DNA of 64,000 bases from Nonlabens agnitus (GTDB lineage Bacteria > Bacteroidota > Bacteroidia > Flavobacteriales > Flavobacteriaceae). The notes below the pieces were generated by a model, which saw only the letters and a program-made list of their open reading frames with translations, was not told the origin of the DNA and searched no databases. How positions within the stretch are numbered: the first letter of the stretch is position 1; every line of letters starts with the position of its first letter. The stretch is taken from assembly GCF_002994045.1 (NCBI RefSeq), contig NZ_MQUC01000003.1:1340501-1404500 (forward strand). Direction: 5' to 3'. The translations under genes and the position numbers were made by a program. This document shows, piece after piece, positions 16,642-26,076 of this stretch.

Positions 16642-19446
16642 ATGGCAGAAAAGATCATCTTCGATAATATAGATTCCCTTAGTCCCAAAAAGAATATTTT
16701 AGTTAAGGGTGCTGAGTTACACAACCTTAAAAAGCTCAATGCGGTCATTCCCAGAAACGAAATGGTCGTGATTACTGGGCTTTCTGGTAGCGGAAAATCT
16801 TCCCTTGCATTTGACACCTTATATGCCGAAGGACAGCGACGATATGTCGAGAGTCTTTCCTCCTATGCGCGTCAGTTTTTAGGCAGATTGAACAAGCCCA
16901 AAGTAGAATACATTAAAGGTATCGCGCCTGCTATAGCCATTGAGCAAAAAGTCAATTCCACCAATCCTAGAAGTACAGTAGGAACAACGACTGAGATCTA
17001 CGATTATCTCAAGTTATTATTTGCACGTATAGGCCGTACCTACTCGCCTATCTCGGGAAATGAAGTGAAAAAAGACACGGTTACAGACGTTATTAATTAC
17101 ATTAAAAAAGAGGAAGACGGAACCAAGTTATTACTGACCACTCGACTCATTGTAAAGGGTAAACGTGATATACCGCAACAACTTGCGGTTTTATTACAAC
17201 AGGGATTTACACGTATCAAAGTCAATGATGAAGTACATCGTATCGATGAAAATGATCTTACCTTTTCAAGTAAGGATAAAGTCTTTATCGTCATTGACCG
17301 TATTATCAAACGCGATGATGAAGATTTTTATAATCGTCTTGCAGATGCTGTAGACACTGCCTTTTTTGAAGGTAAAGGTGTTGCCTATGTTGAACATCTT
17401 GACGGATCTCAAACTCGAGAATTTACCAACAAGTTCGAGCTGGATGGCATGGAGTTTTTAGAGCCTAATCCTAACTTGTTCAGTTTTAATAATCCTTATG
17501 GTGCGTGTCCCAAATGTGAAGGTTATGGCGATGTGATAGGGATCGATGAAGATCTCGTGATTCCAAATACGGCATTATCGGTTTATGAAAGTGCGGTATT
17601 TCCCTGGCGCGGTGACAACATGAGTTGGTACAAAGACCAGTTGATTAAGAATGCGTCAAAATTTGATTTCCCTATCCATAGGCCTTGGTTTGAATTAACA
17701 GATAAGCAAAAGGATCTGGTTTGGGATGGCAACAAATATTTCACCGGTCTCAATGATTTTTTTGCAGAGCTGGAATCAAAGGCCTACAAGATCCAAAACC
17801 GAGTAATGCTTTCTCGTTATAGAGGTAAAACAAAATGTTCGGTTTGTAAGGGAAAACGTCTTAGACCTGAGGCCAACTATGTCAAGATCAATGACACGAC
17901 GATCACAGATCTTGTAGAAATGCCCATCAAAAATTTAAAAACCTATTTCCAGGAAATCAAGCTGGATGAGTCACAGCAGGTCATTGCAAAACGATTGCTT
18001 AAGGAAATCAACAGCCGCCTCGAGTTTTTGTCTGATGTAGGATTGGATTACCTGACCTTAAACCGTAAATCCAATACCCTTTCTGGAGGTGAATCACAAC
18101 GCATCAATCTGGCAACATCGCTAGGTAGTAGCCTTGTGGGAAGTATGTATATTTTGGACGAGCCCAGTATAGGATTGCATCCACGAGATACTAAGCGATT
18201 GATAAAGGTTTTGAAAAACCTTAGGGATTTGGGTAATACAGTCATCATCGTGGAGCATGATGAGGAAATCATGCAGGCTGCAGATCGCATCATCGACATA
18301 GGTCCAGAAGCAGGAACGCACGGTGGTGAAGTCGTTGCTGCAGGAACACTTGCAGAGATTCTGAAAAGTAAAAGTCTGACCGCTCAATATCTCAATGGTT
18401 TTATGGAAATTCCGCTTCCGCGAAAGCGAAGAAAACATAAATATCACGTTGATATCACAGGTGCCCGACAAAATAATCTTAAGAACATCGATGTGACGTT
18501 TCCATTAGGTGTTCTCACCATGGTGACAGGAGTATCAGGTAGCGGAAAATCTACGCTGGTCAAGCAGATCCTATATCCAGCCATGTTGAAAAAGCTAGGT
18601 GGATACGGTGCCAAAGCAGGACAATTTACTGACATCAAAGGGAAGTTTGAGAACGTCAAAACTGTTGAGTTTATTGATCAAAATCCTATAGGACGCAGTT
18701 CTAGGTCCAATCCCATAACCTATATCAAGGCCTATGATGATATACGCAGTCTTTTTGCCAGCCAGAAGGTAGCCAAGATTAGAAATTACCAGCCAAAACA
18801 TTTTTCATTCAATGTCGATGGCGGCCGTTGTGAAACATGCAAGGGTGATGGCGAGGTAACTATAGAAATGCAGTTTATGGCAGATGTCACTTTGGTTTGT
18901 GAGACCTGCAACGGTAAGCGCTTCAAAAAGGAAATTTTGGAGGTACAGTTCGAGGGCAAGAACATTGACGATGTGCTCAATTTGACCATCAATGATGCGA
19001 TGGAATTTTTTGAGGAACATTCACAAGATAAAATTTCGCGTAAAATCAAACCCTTGCAAGATGTTGGTTTAGGATATGTCACACTGGGGCAAAGTAGTTC
19101 CACACTTTCTGGTGGTGAGGCACAGCGTATCAAGCTGGCGAGCTTTTTAGTCAAGGGAACCACCAGCGACAAGACACTGTTCATTTTTGATGAACCGACC
19201 ACTGGATTGCACTTTCACGACATCAATAAACTGTTGGATAGTTTTAATGCGCTTATAGAAAAAGGCCATAGTGTGATTGTTATAGAGCACAACATGGATC
19301 TCATCAAATGTGCAGATTACGTTATTGATCTAGGTCCAGATGGTGGCGCACAAGGCGGTTATCTAGTAGCTTCTGGAACACCCGAAGAAGTGGCGAAAGT
19401 CAAGGAAAGTCACACAGCGCCATTTATCGCAGAAAAACTAAATTAG
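16642..19446 (+). CDS. uvrA: excinuclease ABC subunit A
   Basis: A 934-residue tandem ABC ATPase that, with UvrB, scans DNA for bulky lesions. The first Walker A is GLSGSGKSS (about residue 42) and the second GVSGSGKST (about 630). The signatures are LSGGESQRINLA and LSGGEAQRIKLA. Zinc modules are CPKCEGYGD, CSVCKGKRL and the CETCKGDGE to CETCNGKRF pair. Length is normal. A one-mismatch palindrome copy in the linker between the two halves is read as LPRKR (MEIPLPRKRRKHKY), in a basic segment where other UvrA proteins also carry K/R-rich residues. It starts from its own promoter and stands alone; uvrB is 30 kb away. Confidence 0.98.
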   Translation: MAEKIIFDNIDSLSPKKNILVKGAELHNLKKLNAVIPRNEMVVITGLSGSGKSSLAFDTLYAEGQRRYVESLSSYARQFLGRLNKPKVEYIKGIAPAIAIEQKVNSTNPRSTVGTTTEIYDYLKLLFARIGRTYSPISGNEVKKDTVTDVINYIKKEEDGTKLLLTTRLIVKGKRDIPQQLAVLLQQGFTRIKVNDEVHRIDENDLTFSSKDKVFIVIDRIIKRDDEDFYNRLADAVDTAFFEGKGVAYVEHLDGSQTREFTNKFELDGMEFLEPNPNLFSFNNPYGACPKCEGYGDVIGIDEDLVIPNTALSVYESAVFPWRGDNMSWYKDQLIKNASKFDFPIHRPWFELTDKQKDLVWDGNKYFTGLNDFFAELESKAYKIQNRVMLSRYRGKTKCSVCKGKRLRPEANYVKINDTTITDLVEMPIKNLKTYFQEIKLDESQQVIAKRLLKEINSRLEFLSDVGLDYLTLNRKSNTLSGGESQRINLATSLGSSLVGSMYILDEPSIGLHPRDTKRLIKVLKNLRDLGNTVIIVEHDEEIMQAADRIIDIGPEAGTHGGEVVAAGTLAEILKSKSLTAQYLNGFMEIPLPRKRRKHKYHVDITGARQNNLKNIDVTFPLGVLTMVTGVSGSGKSTLVKQILYPAMLKKLGGYGAKAGQFTDIKGKFENVKTVEFIDQNPIGRSSRSNPITYIKAYDDIRSLFASQKVAKIRNYQPKHFSFNVDGGRCETCKGDGEVTIEMQFMADVTLVCETCNGKRFKKEILEVQFEGKNIDDVLNLTINDAMEFFEEHSQDKISRKIKPLQDVGLGYVTLGQSSSTLSGGEAQRIKLASFLVKGTTSDKTLFIFDEPTTGLHFHDINKLLDSFNALIEKGHSVIVIEHNMDLIKCADYVIDLGPDGGAQGGYLVASGTPEEVAKVKESHTAPFIAEKLN
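18413..18428. repeat. palindrome variant with one mismatch, inside uvrA
   Basis: CGCTTCCGCGAAAGCG differs from the consensus at position 6 (T to C). It is read in the third frame as LPRKR instead of LSRKR, in the linker between the UvrA halves. Confidence 0.8.
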
Positions 19447-19466
19447 AAGTTCCTAAAAACCTTTTG

Positions 19467-20537
19467 ATGAAAAAGCCTAGACTGCGTCGTAAAGCAACTC
19501 CTAAATCAAAACACAGTGTATTTCAGCCGCCTGGAACGATCTCTTATGTGGGTGAAGATAGACATGAAGAAGTAACTACAGAGACGATCTTTTATGACGC
19601 CAAGGAATATACAAAGCTAGAAGGTATCTATCTTGAAAAACTGGAAGATGATCAAGTCAACTGGTTCAATGTAGATGGTGTGCACGAGATCGACTTATTA
19701 GAAAAAGTAGGTAGTAAGTTTCACTTACACCATTTGCTGTTAGAAGATATTGCGAATACTACTCAGCGACCTAAAACGGAATTCTACGAAGAGTGCATCT
19801 ATCAGTGTATCAAGATGATAAGCTACAATGTCGAAGAAAAGGACATAGATCAAGAACAGGTGAGCATTTTGCTAACTAAACATGCGGTGATTACATTCCA
19901 AGAGAAAACAGGTGATGTTTTTGAAAACATACGAGAGCGTATTGAGCAGAATCGCGGCCGCATTAGATACAGCAACAATGATTATTTATTCTATGCGCTT
20001 ATCGATACGGTGATTGACCATTACTTTATCGCAGTAGAACAAATAGGAGAACATCTGGATGAGTTAGAAGATGAGATTTTTGACGATCCACAGCGCTCAT
20101 CGCTAGAGCGAGTTCAAAAAAACAAACGCATGCTGCTCAAATTGAGACGTGCTATATTCCCTTTGAGGGAATCCATAAGCCGACTGTTGAAGGAAGATTC
20201 CAAATACATCGATCCGCAGATCAAGAACTATTTCCAGGATGCCTACGACCACTGCATCCAAATTATAGAAACCGTGGAATCCTATAGAGAGATAAATGGA
20301 GGTTTACGAGATATGTATCTATCTAGTGTGAGCCATAAAATGAATCAGATCATGCAGGTGCTAACCATTATGTCCTCCATTTTCATACCGCTTACCTTCA
20401 TTGCTGGTATCTATGGGATGAACTTTGACAATATCCCAGAATTACACTGGGAACACGGTTACCGATATTTCTGGATTCTAAGTGGCTGTATGTTTGTGGC
20501 TTTACTAGGTTTTTTCAAATGGAAAAAGTGGTTGTAA
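19467..20537 (+). CDS. corA: CorA-family magnesium/cobalt transporter
   Basis: A 356-residue CorA protein. The large cytoplasmic N-terminal domain ends in a long helix (about residues 180-270), followed by two TM helices (about 295-315, VLTIMSSIFIPLTFIAGIYG, and 330-350, YRYFWILSGCMFVALLGFF) linked by the selectivity motif YGMNFDNIPELHW. The GMN motif defines the family: pentameric channels moving Mg2+ (also Co2+ or Ni2+) inward. The start used is the ATG after a 20-base gap from uvrA; an adjacent in-frame TTG is less likely. It may be read through from uvrA, as no promoter is apparent. Confidence 0.95.
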   Translation: MKKPRLRRKATPKSKHSVFQPPGTISYVGEDRHEEVTTETIFYDAKEYTKLEGIYLEKLEDDQVNWFNVDGVHEIDLLEKVGSKFHLHHLLLEDIANTTQRPKTEFYEECIYQCIKMISYNVEEKDIDQEQVSILLTKHAVITFQEKTGDVFENIRERIEQNRGRIRYSNNDYLFYALIDTVIDHYFIAVEQIGEHLDELEDEIFDDPQRSSLERVQKNKRMLLKLRRAIFPLRESISRLLKEDSKYIDPQIKNYFQDAYDHCIQIIETVESYREINGGLRDMYLSSVSHKMNQIMQVLTIMSSIFIPLTFIAGIYGMNFDNIPELHWEHGYRYFWILSGCMFVALLGFFKWKKWL

Positions 20538-20590
20538 AAGAGGCTAAAGTTAGTTTGGCACACGAATTGTAGTATAGTAATTGAAGGTTG

Positions 20591-20624
20591 TTTATGAAGA
20601 GTAAATTTCTTTCATAAAGTTTTT
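20591..20624 (+). terminator. weak AT-rich stem-loop after corA
   Basis: Arms TTTATGAA (20591-20598) and TTCATAAA (20611-20618) pair perfectly and are followed by GTTTTTT. The stem is low in G+C, so the terminator would be weak. Confidence 0.35.
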
Positions 20625-20637
20625 TGGTTGGTTAGTG

Positions 20638-20674
20638 GGAAATCTCGAGATGTCTTTTGACTCTCGGGATTTCC
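20638..20674. terminator. 13-bp stem-loop between corA and the lipoprotein gene
   Basis: GGAAATCTCGAGA and TCTCGGGATTTCC pair with one G-T wobble around an 11-base loop. It has no clean U tract on either strand, so it may be a transcript-end or processing structure. Confidence 0.4.
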
Positions 20675-20708
20675 TCGTTTATAGAGGTTAGTAAAATAGA
20701 GAATAAAG

Positions 20709-20716
20709 TATTTTTG
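20709..20716 (+). promoter_or_regulatory. -7 promoter element 4 bases before the lipoprotein ATG
   Basis: TATTTTTG matches TAnnTTTG and ends 4 bases before the ATG, again implying a leaderless transcript. Confidence 0.5.
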
Positions 20717-20720
20717 GATC

Positions 20721-21281
20721 ATGAAAGAAATAACATTTATAATTACCCTAATACTCCTTGTGAGCTGCAAACAGGAACAAAAAGAAACTGTAGAGACCAC
20801 AGCTGCTTCTTTAATTGAGAACGAGGTTGTCTCTATAAAACAATTTCCAGAGGATTTCCTGGGAGTCTATAAAGGTACTCTCAAGATCACTTCTAGTAAT
20901 GGTGAGCAGCAAATCCCTATGGAATTTCATTTAAACGCCACAGATTCTACAGACAATTTTAAATACAGTATTTATTATGGAGAAGAGCGGTCACCACGCA
21001 ATTATAACTTGAAGCGAACGCACAATCCTAACTTATTTCTAGTTGACGAGAATAACGGAATCATTCTGGAAAGTGCCTATGCCAATCAAACGCTATACAG
21101 CACCTATGAGGTCGCAGACAACCTATTAAATAGTACTGAAATCTTCTATGACGACCGTATGGAATTCATGATTGCCCTTTCTAGAATCCAAGATACCTCT
21201 ATGACAGGAAACGAAGAAAGTGCCATCGTCAAGAACTATCCGCTTTCTGTAATGCAGCGCGCTACACTTTATAAGGAATAG
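20721..21281 (+). CDS. predicted lipoprotein of unknown function
   Basis: A 186-residue protein with a lipoprotein signal (MKEITFIITLILLVSCKQEQ; lipobox LVSC with Cys at residue 16). The mature part contains FLGVYKGTLKI and beta-strand-rich segments ending in ESAIVKNYPLSVMQRATLYKE, which suggests a small lipocalin-like or NlpE-like beta barrel; I cannot confirm a family. It is expected at the outer or inner membrane facing the periplasm. It has its own promoter and ends at a strong bidirectional terminator shared with the convergent capB-like gene. Confidence 0.75.
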   Translation: MKEITFIITLILLVSCKQEQKETVETTAASLIENEVVSIKQFPEDFLGVYKGTLKITSSNGEQQIPMEFHLNATDSTDNFKYSIYYGEERSPRNYNLKRTHNPNLFLVDENNGIILESAYANQTLYSTYEVADNLLNSTEIFYDDRMEFMIALSRIQDTSMTGNEESAIVKNYPLSVMQRATLYKE

Positions 21282-21330
21282 TTGCTTCAATGCTGTATGT
21301 GATAGTTTCTTTTACAGAATTGAAACCAAA

Positions 21331-21357
21331 AAAATCCCGCTTTTCAGCGGGATTTTT
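21331..21357. terminator. bidirectional terminator between the lipoprotein and capB-like genes
   Basis: AAAATCCCGCT and AGCGGGATTTT pair perfectly around TTTC, with T-rich sequence on the right and A-rich sequence on the left, so it works for both convergent genes. Confidence 0.85.
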
Positions 21358-21378
21358 TAATTGTTATATAGAAGCTGA

Positions 21379-22635
21379 TTAAGCAAAAGCCTCAGCGACA
21401 CTAGCGCTTAATCTTTTATATACTCCATTATCTAACCTATCCCGAATCGCGTCAAATGCATCAAGGGTTTCTTCAATGTCCTGCATAGTGTGCGTCGCTG
21501 TTGGTATCAACCTCAACAATATCAATCCTTTTGGAATTACAGGATAAACAACGATTGAACAGAAAATTCCATAATTTTCTCTTAAGTCCTTAACCAGCGC
21601 CATAGCCTCTGGAATACTTCCTTTCAAGTAAACAGGAGTTACACAACTTTGCGTGGTACCTATATCAAAACCTCTTTTCTTAAGACCCGATTGTAAAGCG
21701 TTCACGTTATCCCAAAGCTTTTCCTTAAGCTCAGGCATCGTACGCAACATATCTAAACGTTTCAATGCACCAATAACTAACTGCATTTGCAATGACTTTG
21801 CAAACATCTGTGATCTTAAGTTGTACTTAAGATAATCCATGATTTCCTTGTCAGCTGCGATAAAGGCTCCAGTACTTGCCAATGATTTTGCAAAAGTTGC
21901 AAAATAAACGTCTATGCCATCTTGGACACCTTGCTCCTCACCTGCTCCAGCTCCGGTTTTTCCTAGAGTACCAAAACCATGGGCATCATCTACAAAAAGT
22001 CTAAAGTTATATTTTTCTTTGAGAGCAACGATTTCTTTCAATTTTCCTTGCTCACCTCGCATACCAAAAACCCCTTCTGAAATCACTAAAATCCCACCGC
22101 CAGTTTCTTCGGTTAATTTAGTGGCGCGTTGTAAGTTTTTCTCAATGCTCTCTAAATCGTTATGCTTGTAGGTAAAACGTTTACCTTGATGCAAACGTAC
22201 TCCATCAATAATACAAGCGTGTGCGTCAACATCATAAACAATGACATCATCTTTTGATACCAAAGCATCGACAGTTGACATACAGCCTTGGTAACCAAAG
22301 TTCAATAAATAAGCCGCCTCCTTATGAACAAAAGCAGCAAGTTCCTGCTCTAATTGCTCATGTAAGTCTGTATGACCGCTCATCATACGCGCACCCATTG
22401 GATAAGCACTACCATATTCTGCAGCAGCTTCTGCATCTACTTTACGAACATCTGGATGGTTTGCGAGTCCTAGATAATCGTTCACACTCCACGTAATTAC
22501 CTCACGGCCATTAAAACGCATGCGGTTTGCAATAGGACCTTCTAATTTAGGGAAGACAAAATAACCTTCCGCTATGGAAGCCCATTTTCCTAAAGGACCT
22601 TTATCTTTATAAATCTTATCAAATAAATCGCTCAT
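21379..22635 (-). CDS. capB: alpha-oxoamine synthase: cysteate C-fatty acyltransferase (CapB) or serine palmitoyltransferase
   Basis: A 418-residue PLP enzyme of the alpha-oxoamine synthase family: NDYLGLANHPDV (about residues 52-63), FVDDAHGFGTLG (about 212-223) and the PLP lysine in FATFAKSLASTGAFIAA (about 245). Such enzymes condense an amino acid with an acyl thioester. The gene just upstream on the same strand is a cystathionine-synthase-like enzyme, the arrangement reported for capnine sulfonolipid synthesis, where CapA makes cysteate and CapB condenses it with an acyl-CoA to dehydrocapnine. The usual database name is serine palmitoyltransferase. I favour CapB from the pairing; the substrate cannot be read from sequence alone. 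A TATATTTG promoter lies 17 bases upstream. Confidence 0.8.
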   Translation of the reverse strand: MSDLFDKIYKDKGPLGKWASIAEGYFVFPKLEGPIANRMRFNGREVITWSVNDYLGLANHPDVRKVDAEAAAEYGSAYPMGARMMSGHTDLHEQLEQELAAFVHKEAAYLLNFGYQGCMSTVDALVSKDDVIVYDVDAHACIIDGVRLHQGKRFTYKHNDLESIEKNLQRATKLTEETGGGILVISEGVFGMRGEQGKLKEIVALKEKYNFRLFVDDAHGFGTLGKTGAGAGEEQGVQDGIDVYFATFAKSLASTGAFIAADKEIMDYLKYNLRSQMFAKSLQMQLVIGALKRLDMLRTMPELKEKLWDNVNALQSGLKKRGFDIGTTQSCVTPVYLKGSIPEAMALVKDLRENYGIFCSIVVYPVIPKGLILLRLIPTATHTMQDIEETLDAFDAIRDRLDNGVYKRLSASVAEAFA

Positions 22636-22652
22636 GATACAAATTAAGTGAG

Positions 22653-22660
22653 CAAATATA
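22653..22660 (-). promoter_or_regulatory. -7 promoter element of the capB-like gene
   Basis: TATATTTG on the minus strand, 17 bases before the ATG. Together with the 175-base gap it suggests that the gene can be transcribed separately from capA. Confidence 0.5.
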
Positions 22661-22756
22661 CGATAGAAATCGCATATTTCCTATGACTTATGCGGGCAAA
22701 GAGAACCTTTGCTGGTTGATAAAGTGTTGATAACTAAAGGGTTGAAAATGTAAGTT

Positions 22757-22772
22757 CGCTTTCGCGAAATTG
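22757..22772. repeat. palindrome variant with two mismatches between capA and capB
   Basis: CGCTTTCGCGAAATTG keeps the left half and centre but has G to T and C to T changes in the right arm. It lies in the 175-base intergenic gap. Confidence 0.75.
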
Positions 22773-22810
22773 AGTACCCAATCGTCCTAACCACCTAATT
22801 ATTAGATAGT

Positions 22811-23851
22811 TTACTTGATGTACTCGATGTGTTGATCTGCAGCGGTAGAAATGCTGTCAAAAAATCCTTGTTCTTCCATCCATTTATCGTTATAGATCTT
22901 GCTCATATATCGAGAGCCGTGGTCTGGGAAAATCACCACTACAACAGCATCGTCACCAAAGGCACTTTCCTTTACCAACTGCTTTACGGCTTGCATGGCA
23001 GCACCACTGGTGTAGCCTACAAACATACCTTCAGTTTGTGAGATCCTGCGCGCCATGTGTGCGGCATCCTCATCTTTTACTTTAGTAAAACTGTCGATCA
23101 CGTCAAAATCGGTCGCCGTAGGAATAAGGTTTTTACCTAATCCTTCAATACGATACGGATAGATTTCGTTTTTATCAAACTCCTGGGTCTCATGGTATTT
23201 CTTCAAGACACTACCATAAGCATCCACACCTAAGATCTGGACATTAGGATTTTGTTCTTTCAAATACTTAGCGGTACCTGAAATGGTTCCTCCAGTACCA
23301 CTACACGCGACTAAATGGGTAATCTTCCCTGCAGTTTGTTTCCAGATTTCTGGACCTGTAGAAAGATAATGAGCTTCCATATTTAGCTCATTAAAATATT
23401 GATTGATATAAATACTGTTCTTGATTTCTTCGTGAAGTCTTTTGGCCACTTCATAATAACTGCGTGGATCATCTGCACTCACGTGTGCTGGACAAACATA
23501 TACCTTGGCGCCCATGGATTTGAGCATATCGATCTTGTCTGCGCTAGATTTTGAACTTACGGCAAGAATACAGTCGTAACCCTTGATGCGGCTTACCATT
23601 GCAATACTAAAACCTGTGTTACCAGAGGTAGTCTCTATAATAGTATCACCAGGCTTGAGAATTCCCTTCTTTTCTGCCTGCTCTATAATATGTAATGCAA
23701 TTCGATCTTTTGAAGAATGTCCTGGATTAAACGACTCAACCTTAGCATAATAATCGCCAGGGAAGCCTTCAACGGTTTTAGAAAGTTTGATAAGAGGAGT
23801 TTCTCCTATTAACTCAAGAACATTGTTGTACGCCTGAATTTGTCCGCTCAT
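22811..23851 (-). CDS. capA: cystathionine/cysteine synthase-family PLP enzyme, probable cysteate synthase (CapA)
   Basis: A 346-residue fold-type II PLP enzyme. It shows [12 protein letters not shown] near the N-terminus, the PLP lysine in [16 protein letters not shown] (about residues 42-57), the substrate loop [12 protein letters not shown] (about 79-90) and the phosphate-binding glycines in [11 protein letters not shown] (about 180). It lacks the CBS regulatory domains of full cystathionine synthases. Database names are usually cysteine synthase. Next to a capB-like alpha-oxoamine synthase, the reported CapA activity (O-phosphoserine plus sulfite to cysteate) is the best reading. Ordinary cysteine or cystathionine synthesis remains possible. 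A TAGATTTG promoter lies about 40 bases upstream. Confidence 0.78.
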   Translation of the reverse strand: MSGQIQAYNNVLELIGETPLIKLSKTVEGFPGDYYAKVESFNPGHSSKDRIALHIIEQAEKKGILKPGDTIIETTSGNTGFSIAMVSRIKGYDCILAVSSKSSADKIDMLKSMGAKVYVCPAHVSADDPRSYYEVAKRLHEEIKNSIYINQYFNELNMEAHYLSTGPEIWKQTAGKITHLVACSGTGGTISGTAKYLKEQNPNVQILGVDAYGSVLKKYHETQEFDKNEIYPYRIEGLGKNLIPTATDFDVIDSFTKVKDEDAAHMARRISQTEGMFVGYTSGAAMQAVKQLVKESAFGDDAVVVVIFPDHGSRYMSKIYNDKWMEEQGFFDSISTAADQHIEYIK

Positions 23852-23893
23852 ATGGTATGTTTTCGTCCCGGCTCAAAAAAGCGCAAAACGTTG

Positions 23894-23901
23894 CAAATCT
23901 A
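23894..23901 (-). promoter_or_regulatory. -7 promoter element of the capA-like gene
   Basis: TAGATTTG on the minus strand, 42 bases before the ATG, in the short gap after the oligopeptidase stop codon. Confidence 0.4.
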
Positions 23902-23909
23902 AACAAAAA

Positions 23910-25964
23910 TTACTTTTCTGCCTGTTTCTCCAGATCGATCAAGAAAGCAAAGTCAATAGCGACTTCTTTTAAAGCGTCATATCTACCTGATGCGCCACTG
24001 TGACCGCTGGTCATATCTGTTTTGAATAGAATGACTTGCGACCCTTTTTGATGATCTCTCAATTTTGCGACCCATTTAGCCGGTTCCCAATATTGCACCT
24101 GACTATCGTGATAACCAGTAGTCACCAAAACATTAGGATATACCGCATCCTTGACCTGGTCATAAGGTGAATATGATAACATGTATTCATAACTATCTTT
24201 GATATTCGGATTTCCCCATTCATCATATTCTCCTGTTGTCAACGGTATGGAATCATCCAGCATTGTACTTACCACGTCTACAAATGGTACGGCACTTAAA
24301 ATGCCATTATACAAGTGTGGCGCTAGATTCATGACAGTTCCCATTAACAATCCACCAGCAGATCCACCAGAGGCGTAAAGGTGTCCCGCTTTCGCGAAAG
24401 CGTGCTCCAACAAATACTCACTACAAGCAATAAAGTCGGTAAAAGTGTTCATCTTTTGGAACATCTTGCCTTGCTCATACCACTCACGGCCCAAGTACTC
24501 TCCACCACGTATGTGCGCAATCGCAAAAAAGAAACCACGATCCAGCAGACTCAATCTGGAGATCGAGAAATAGGGATCGATCGTGTGACCATAACTTCCA
24601 TAGCCGTATTGCAGTAAGGGATTTCCATCTGTGCGTTTTTGATCCTTTCTATACACCAGGCTTATAGGCACTTTGACGCCATCCTTTGCAGTGGCCCAAA
24701 CACGTTGTGATGCATAGTTATCTGGATTAAAATCTGGATCCTCAATTTCTTGAGTCTTTAATATTTTCTCCTCACGCGTGCGCATGTTGAATTCAATTAC
24801 TGATGGTGGCAAAGTGAGCGAGTTGTAACCGTAGCGCAGGACTTCTGTATCAAATTGATAGTTTGCACTTGTGTATGCAGTATAAGTTTCACTGGAAAAG
24901 GGCAAAAAATAATCCACAGTTCCATCCCAAGATTTGATCCTGATGCGATTCAAACCGTTGAAACGATCTGTGACTACCATGAATTCCTTAAAAATATCAA
25001 GGTCTTCCAGCAAAGCTTTAGGGTCGTGCGGAATCAAATCAACCCAGTTTTCCATCTGTGGCGTTTCAATCGAGGTTTTCATCACCTTAAAGTTGAACGC
25101 ATCGTCCTTATTGGTCATGATATAAAAATGATCGTCATAGTGTGAGGCGCTGTATTCCATTTCTGGCTGGCGTTCCTGAATCAAGGTAAACGAACTGTCC
25201 GGCTTATTGGCGTCAATGTATCTGATCTCATCACTCAATGTCGATGAGGATTTGATCATGATGTACCTAGCACTCATCGTTTTGTAAACAAAACAGTTAT
25301 AAGTATCCTCCTTTTCCTCAAATATCACAGATGCATCGCTCGCCTCTTGATCCAGACTGTATTTAAAGATTTTGTTAGCTCTCAAAGTCTGCGGATCCTG
25401 ACGCGCAAAAAACAATGTATGGTTGTCGTTTGCCCAGACAGAGCTTCCTGTGGTTCCCAGAATGGATTCTGCTTGTATCTCACCGGTTTCCAGATTCTTG
25501 ACAAAAAGCGAGTACTCTCTACGACCTACCGCATCAACACCGTAAGCAATTAAATTGTTATTAGGCGATACATTGATTCCTGAGAGCTTGTAAAACTCGT
25601 GACCAGCAGCCATCTCATTCACATTGAAAAGCAATTCAACCTTTTCAGATCCATCTTTGCGACGATAGTAATAAGGATAAGATTCACCCTTTTCCATCTT
25701 AGTAAAGTACCAGTAGCCGTTATATAGGTAAGGTACCGATTCGTCGTCCTCTTTCAGTCTGCCTTTAATTTCTTCGAACAATTCCGTTTTGAGGTCTGCA
25801 GTATGAGCGGTCATTTTCTCGTAGTAATCGTTCTCTTCATTGAGATAACTGATGACTTCAGGTGCGTCGCGTTCCTTCATCCAGTGGTAATTATCCAGTC
25901 GTTGATGACCATGCATCTCGTGAACGTGTGGTATTTTCTTTGCTCTAGGTGGTGTGATATTCAT
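23910..25964 (-). CDS. ptrB: oligopeptidase B-type S9 serine peptidase
   Basis: A 684-residue prolyl oligopeptidase-family enzyme with an N-terminal beta-propeller (about residues 70-400) and a C-terminal alpha/beta hydrolase. The catalytic serine is in YASGGSAGGLLMG (about 525-537), the acid in VTTGYHDSQV, and the histidine in SGHSG near residue 655. PPRAKKIPHVHEMHGHQRLDNYHWM at the start is typical. It cleaves peptides after basic residues. No signal peptide is seen with the chosen ATG; the frame is open for 14 more codons upstream, which the family does not need. A palindrome copy is read as AFAKA only a few residues before the catalytic serine motif. Confidence 0.93.
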   Translation of the reverse strand: MNITPPRAKKIPHVHEMHGHQRLDNYHWMKERDAPEVISYLNEENDYYEKMTAHTADLKTELFEEIKGRLKEDDESVPYLYNGYWYFTKMEKGESYPYYYRRKDGSEKVELLFNVNEMAAGHEFYKLSGINVSPNNNLIAYGVDAVGRREYSLFVKNLETGEIQAESILGTTGSSVWANDNHTLFFARQDPQTLRANKIFKYSLDQEASDASVIFEEKEDTYNCFVYKTMSARYIMIKSSSTLSDEIRYIDANKPDSSFTLIQERQPEMEYSASHYDDHFYIMTNKDDAFNFKVMKTSIETPQMENWVDLIPHDPKALLEDLDIFKEFMVVTDRFNGLNRIRIKSWDGTVDYFLPFSSETYTAYTSANYQFDTEVLRYGYNSLTLPPSVIEFNMRTREEKILKTQEIEDPDFNPDNYASQRVWATAKDGVKVPISLVYRKDQKRTDGNPLLQYGYGSYGHTIDPYFSISRLSLLDRGFFFAIAHIRGGEYLGREWYEQGKMFQKMNTFTDFIACSEYLLEHAFAKAGHLYASGGSAGGLLMGTVMNLAPHLYNGILSAVPFVDVVSTMLDDSIPLTTGEYDEWGNPNIKDSYEYMLSYSPYDQVKDAVYPNVLVTTGYHDSQVQYWEPAKWVAKLRDHQKGSQVILFKTDMTSGHSGASGRYDALKEVAIDFAFLIDLEKQAEK
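24387..24402. repeat. palindrome copy (exact), inside oligopeptidase B
   Basis: Exact CGCTTTCGCGAAAGCG read as AFAKA (EHAFAKAGHLYASGGSAGG), about eight residues before the nucleophile motif GGSAGG. Confidence 0.95.
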
Positions 25965-26020
25965 AGGGAATTGTACTCTTGAAAAATAAGCCCGCAAGAT
26001 AATCAAAGGTTAACTGATGC

Positions 26021-26048
26021 TTGAGAAAGCTAGGAGTTGTTATTTTTG
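26021..26048 (+). promoter_or_regulatory. promoter of the YbaB-like gene
   Basis: TTG at 26021-26023, a 17-base spacer, and TATTTTTG at 26041-26048, 28 bases before the ATG. A purine-rich AAAAAAGAGAGG precedes the start and could act as a ribosome site. Confidence 0.55.
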
Positions 26049-26076
26049 TGCTCTAAAATTCAAAAAAGAGAGGATT

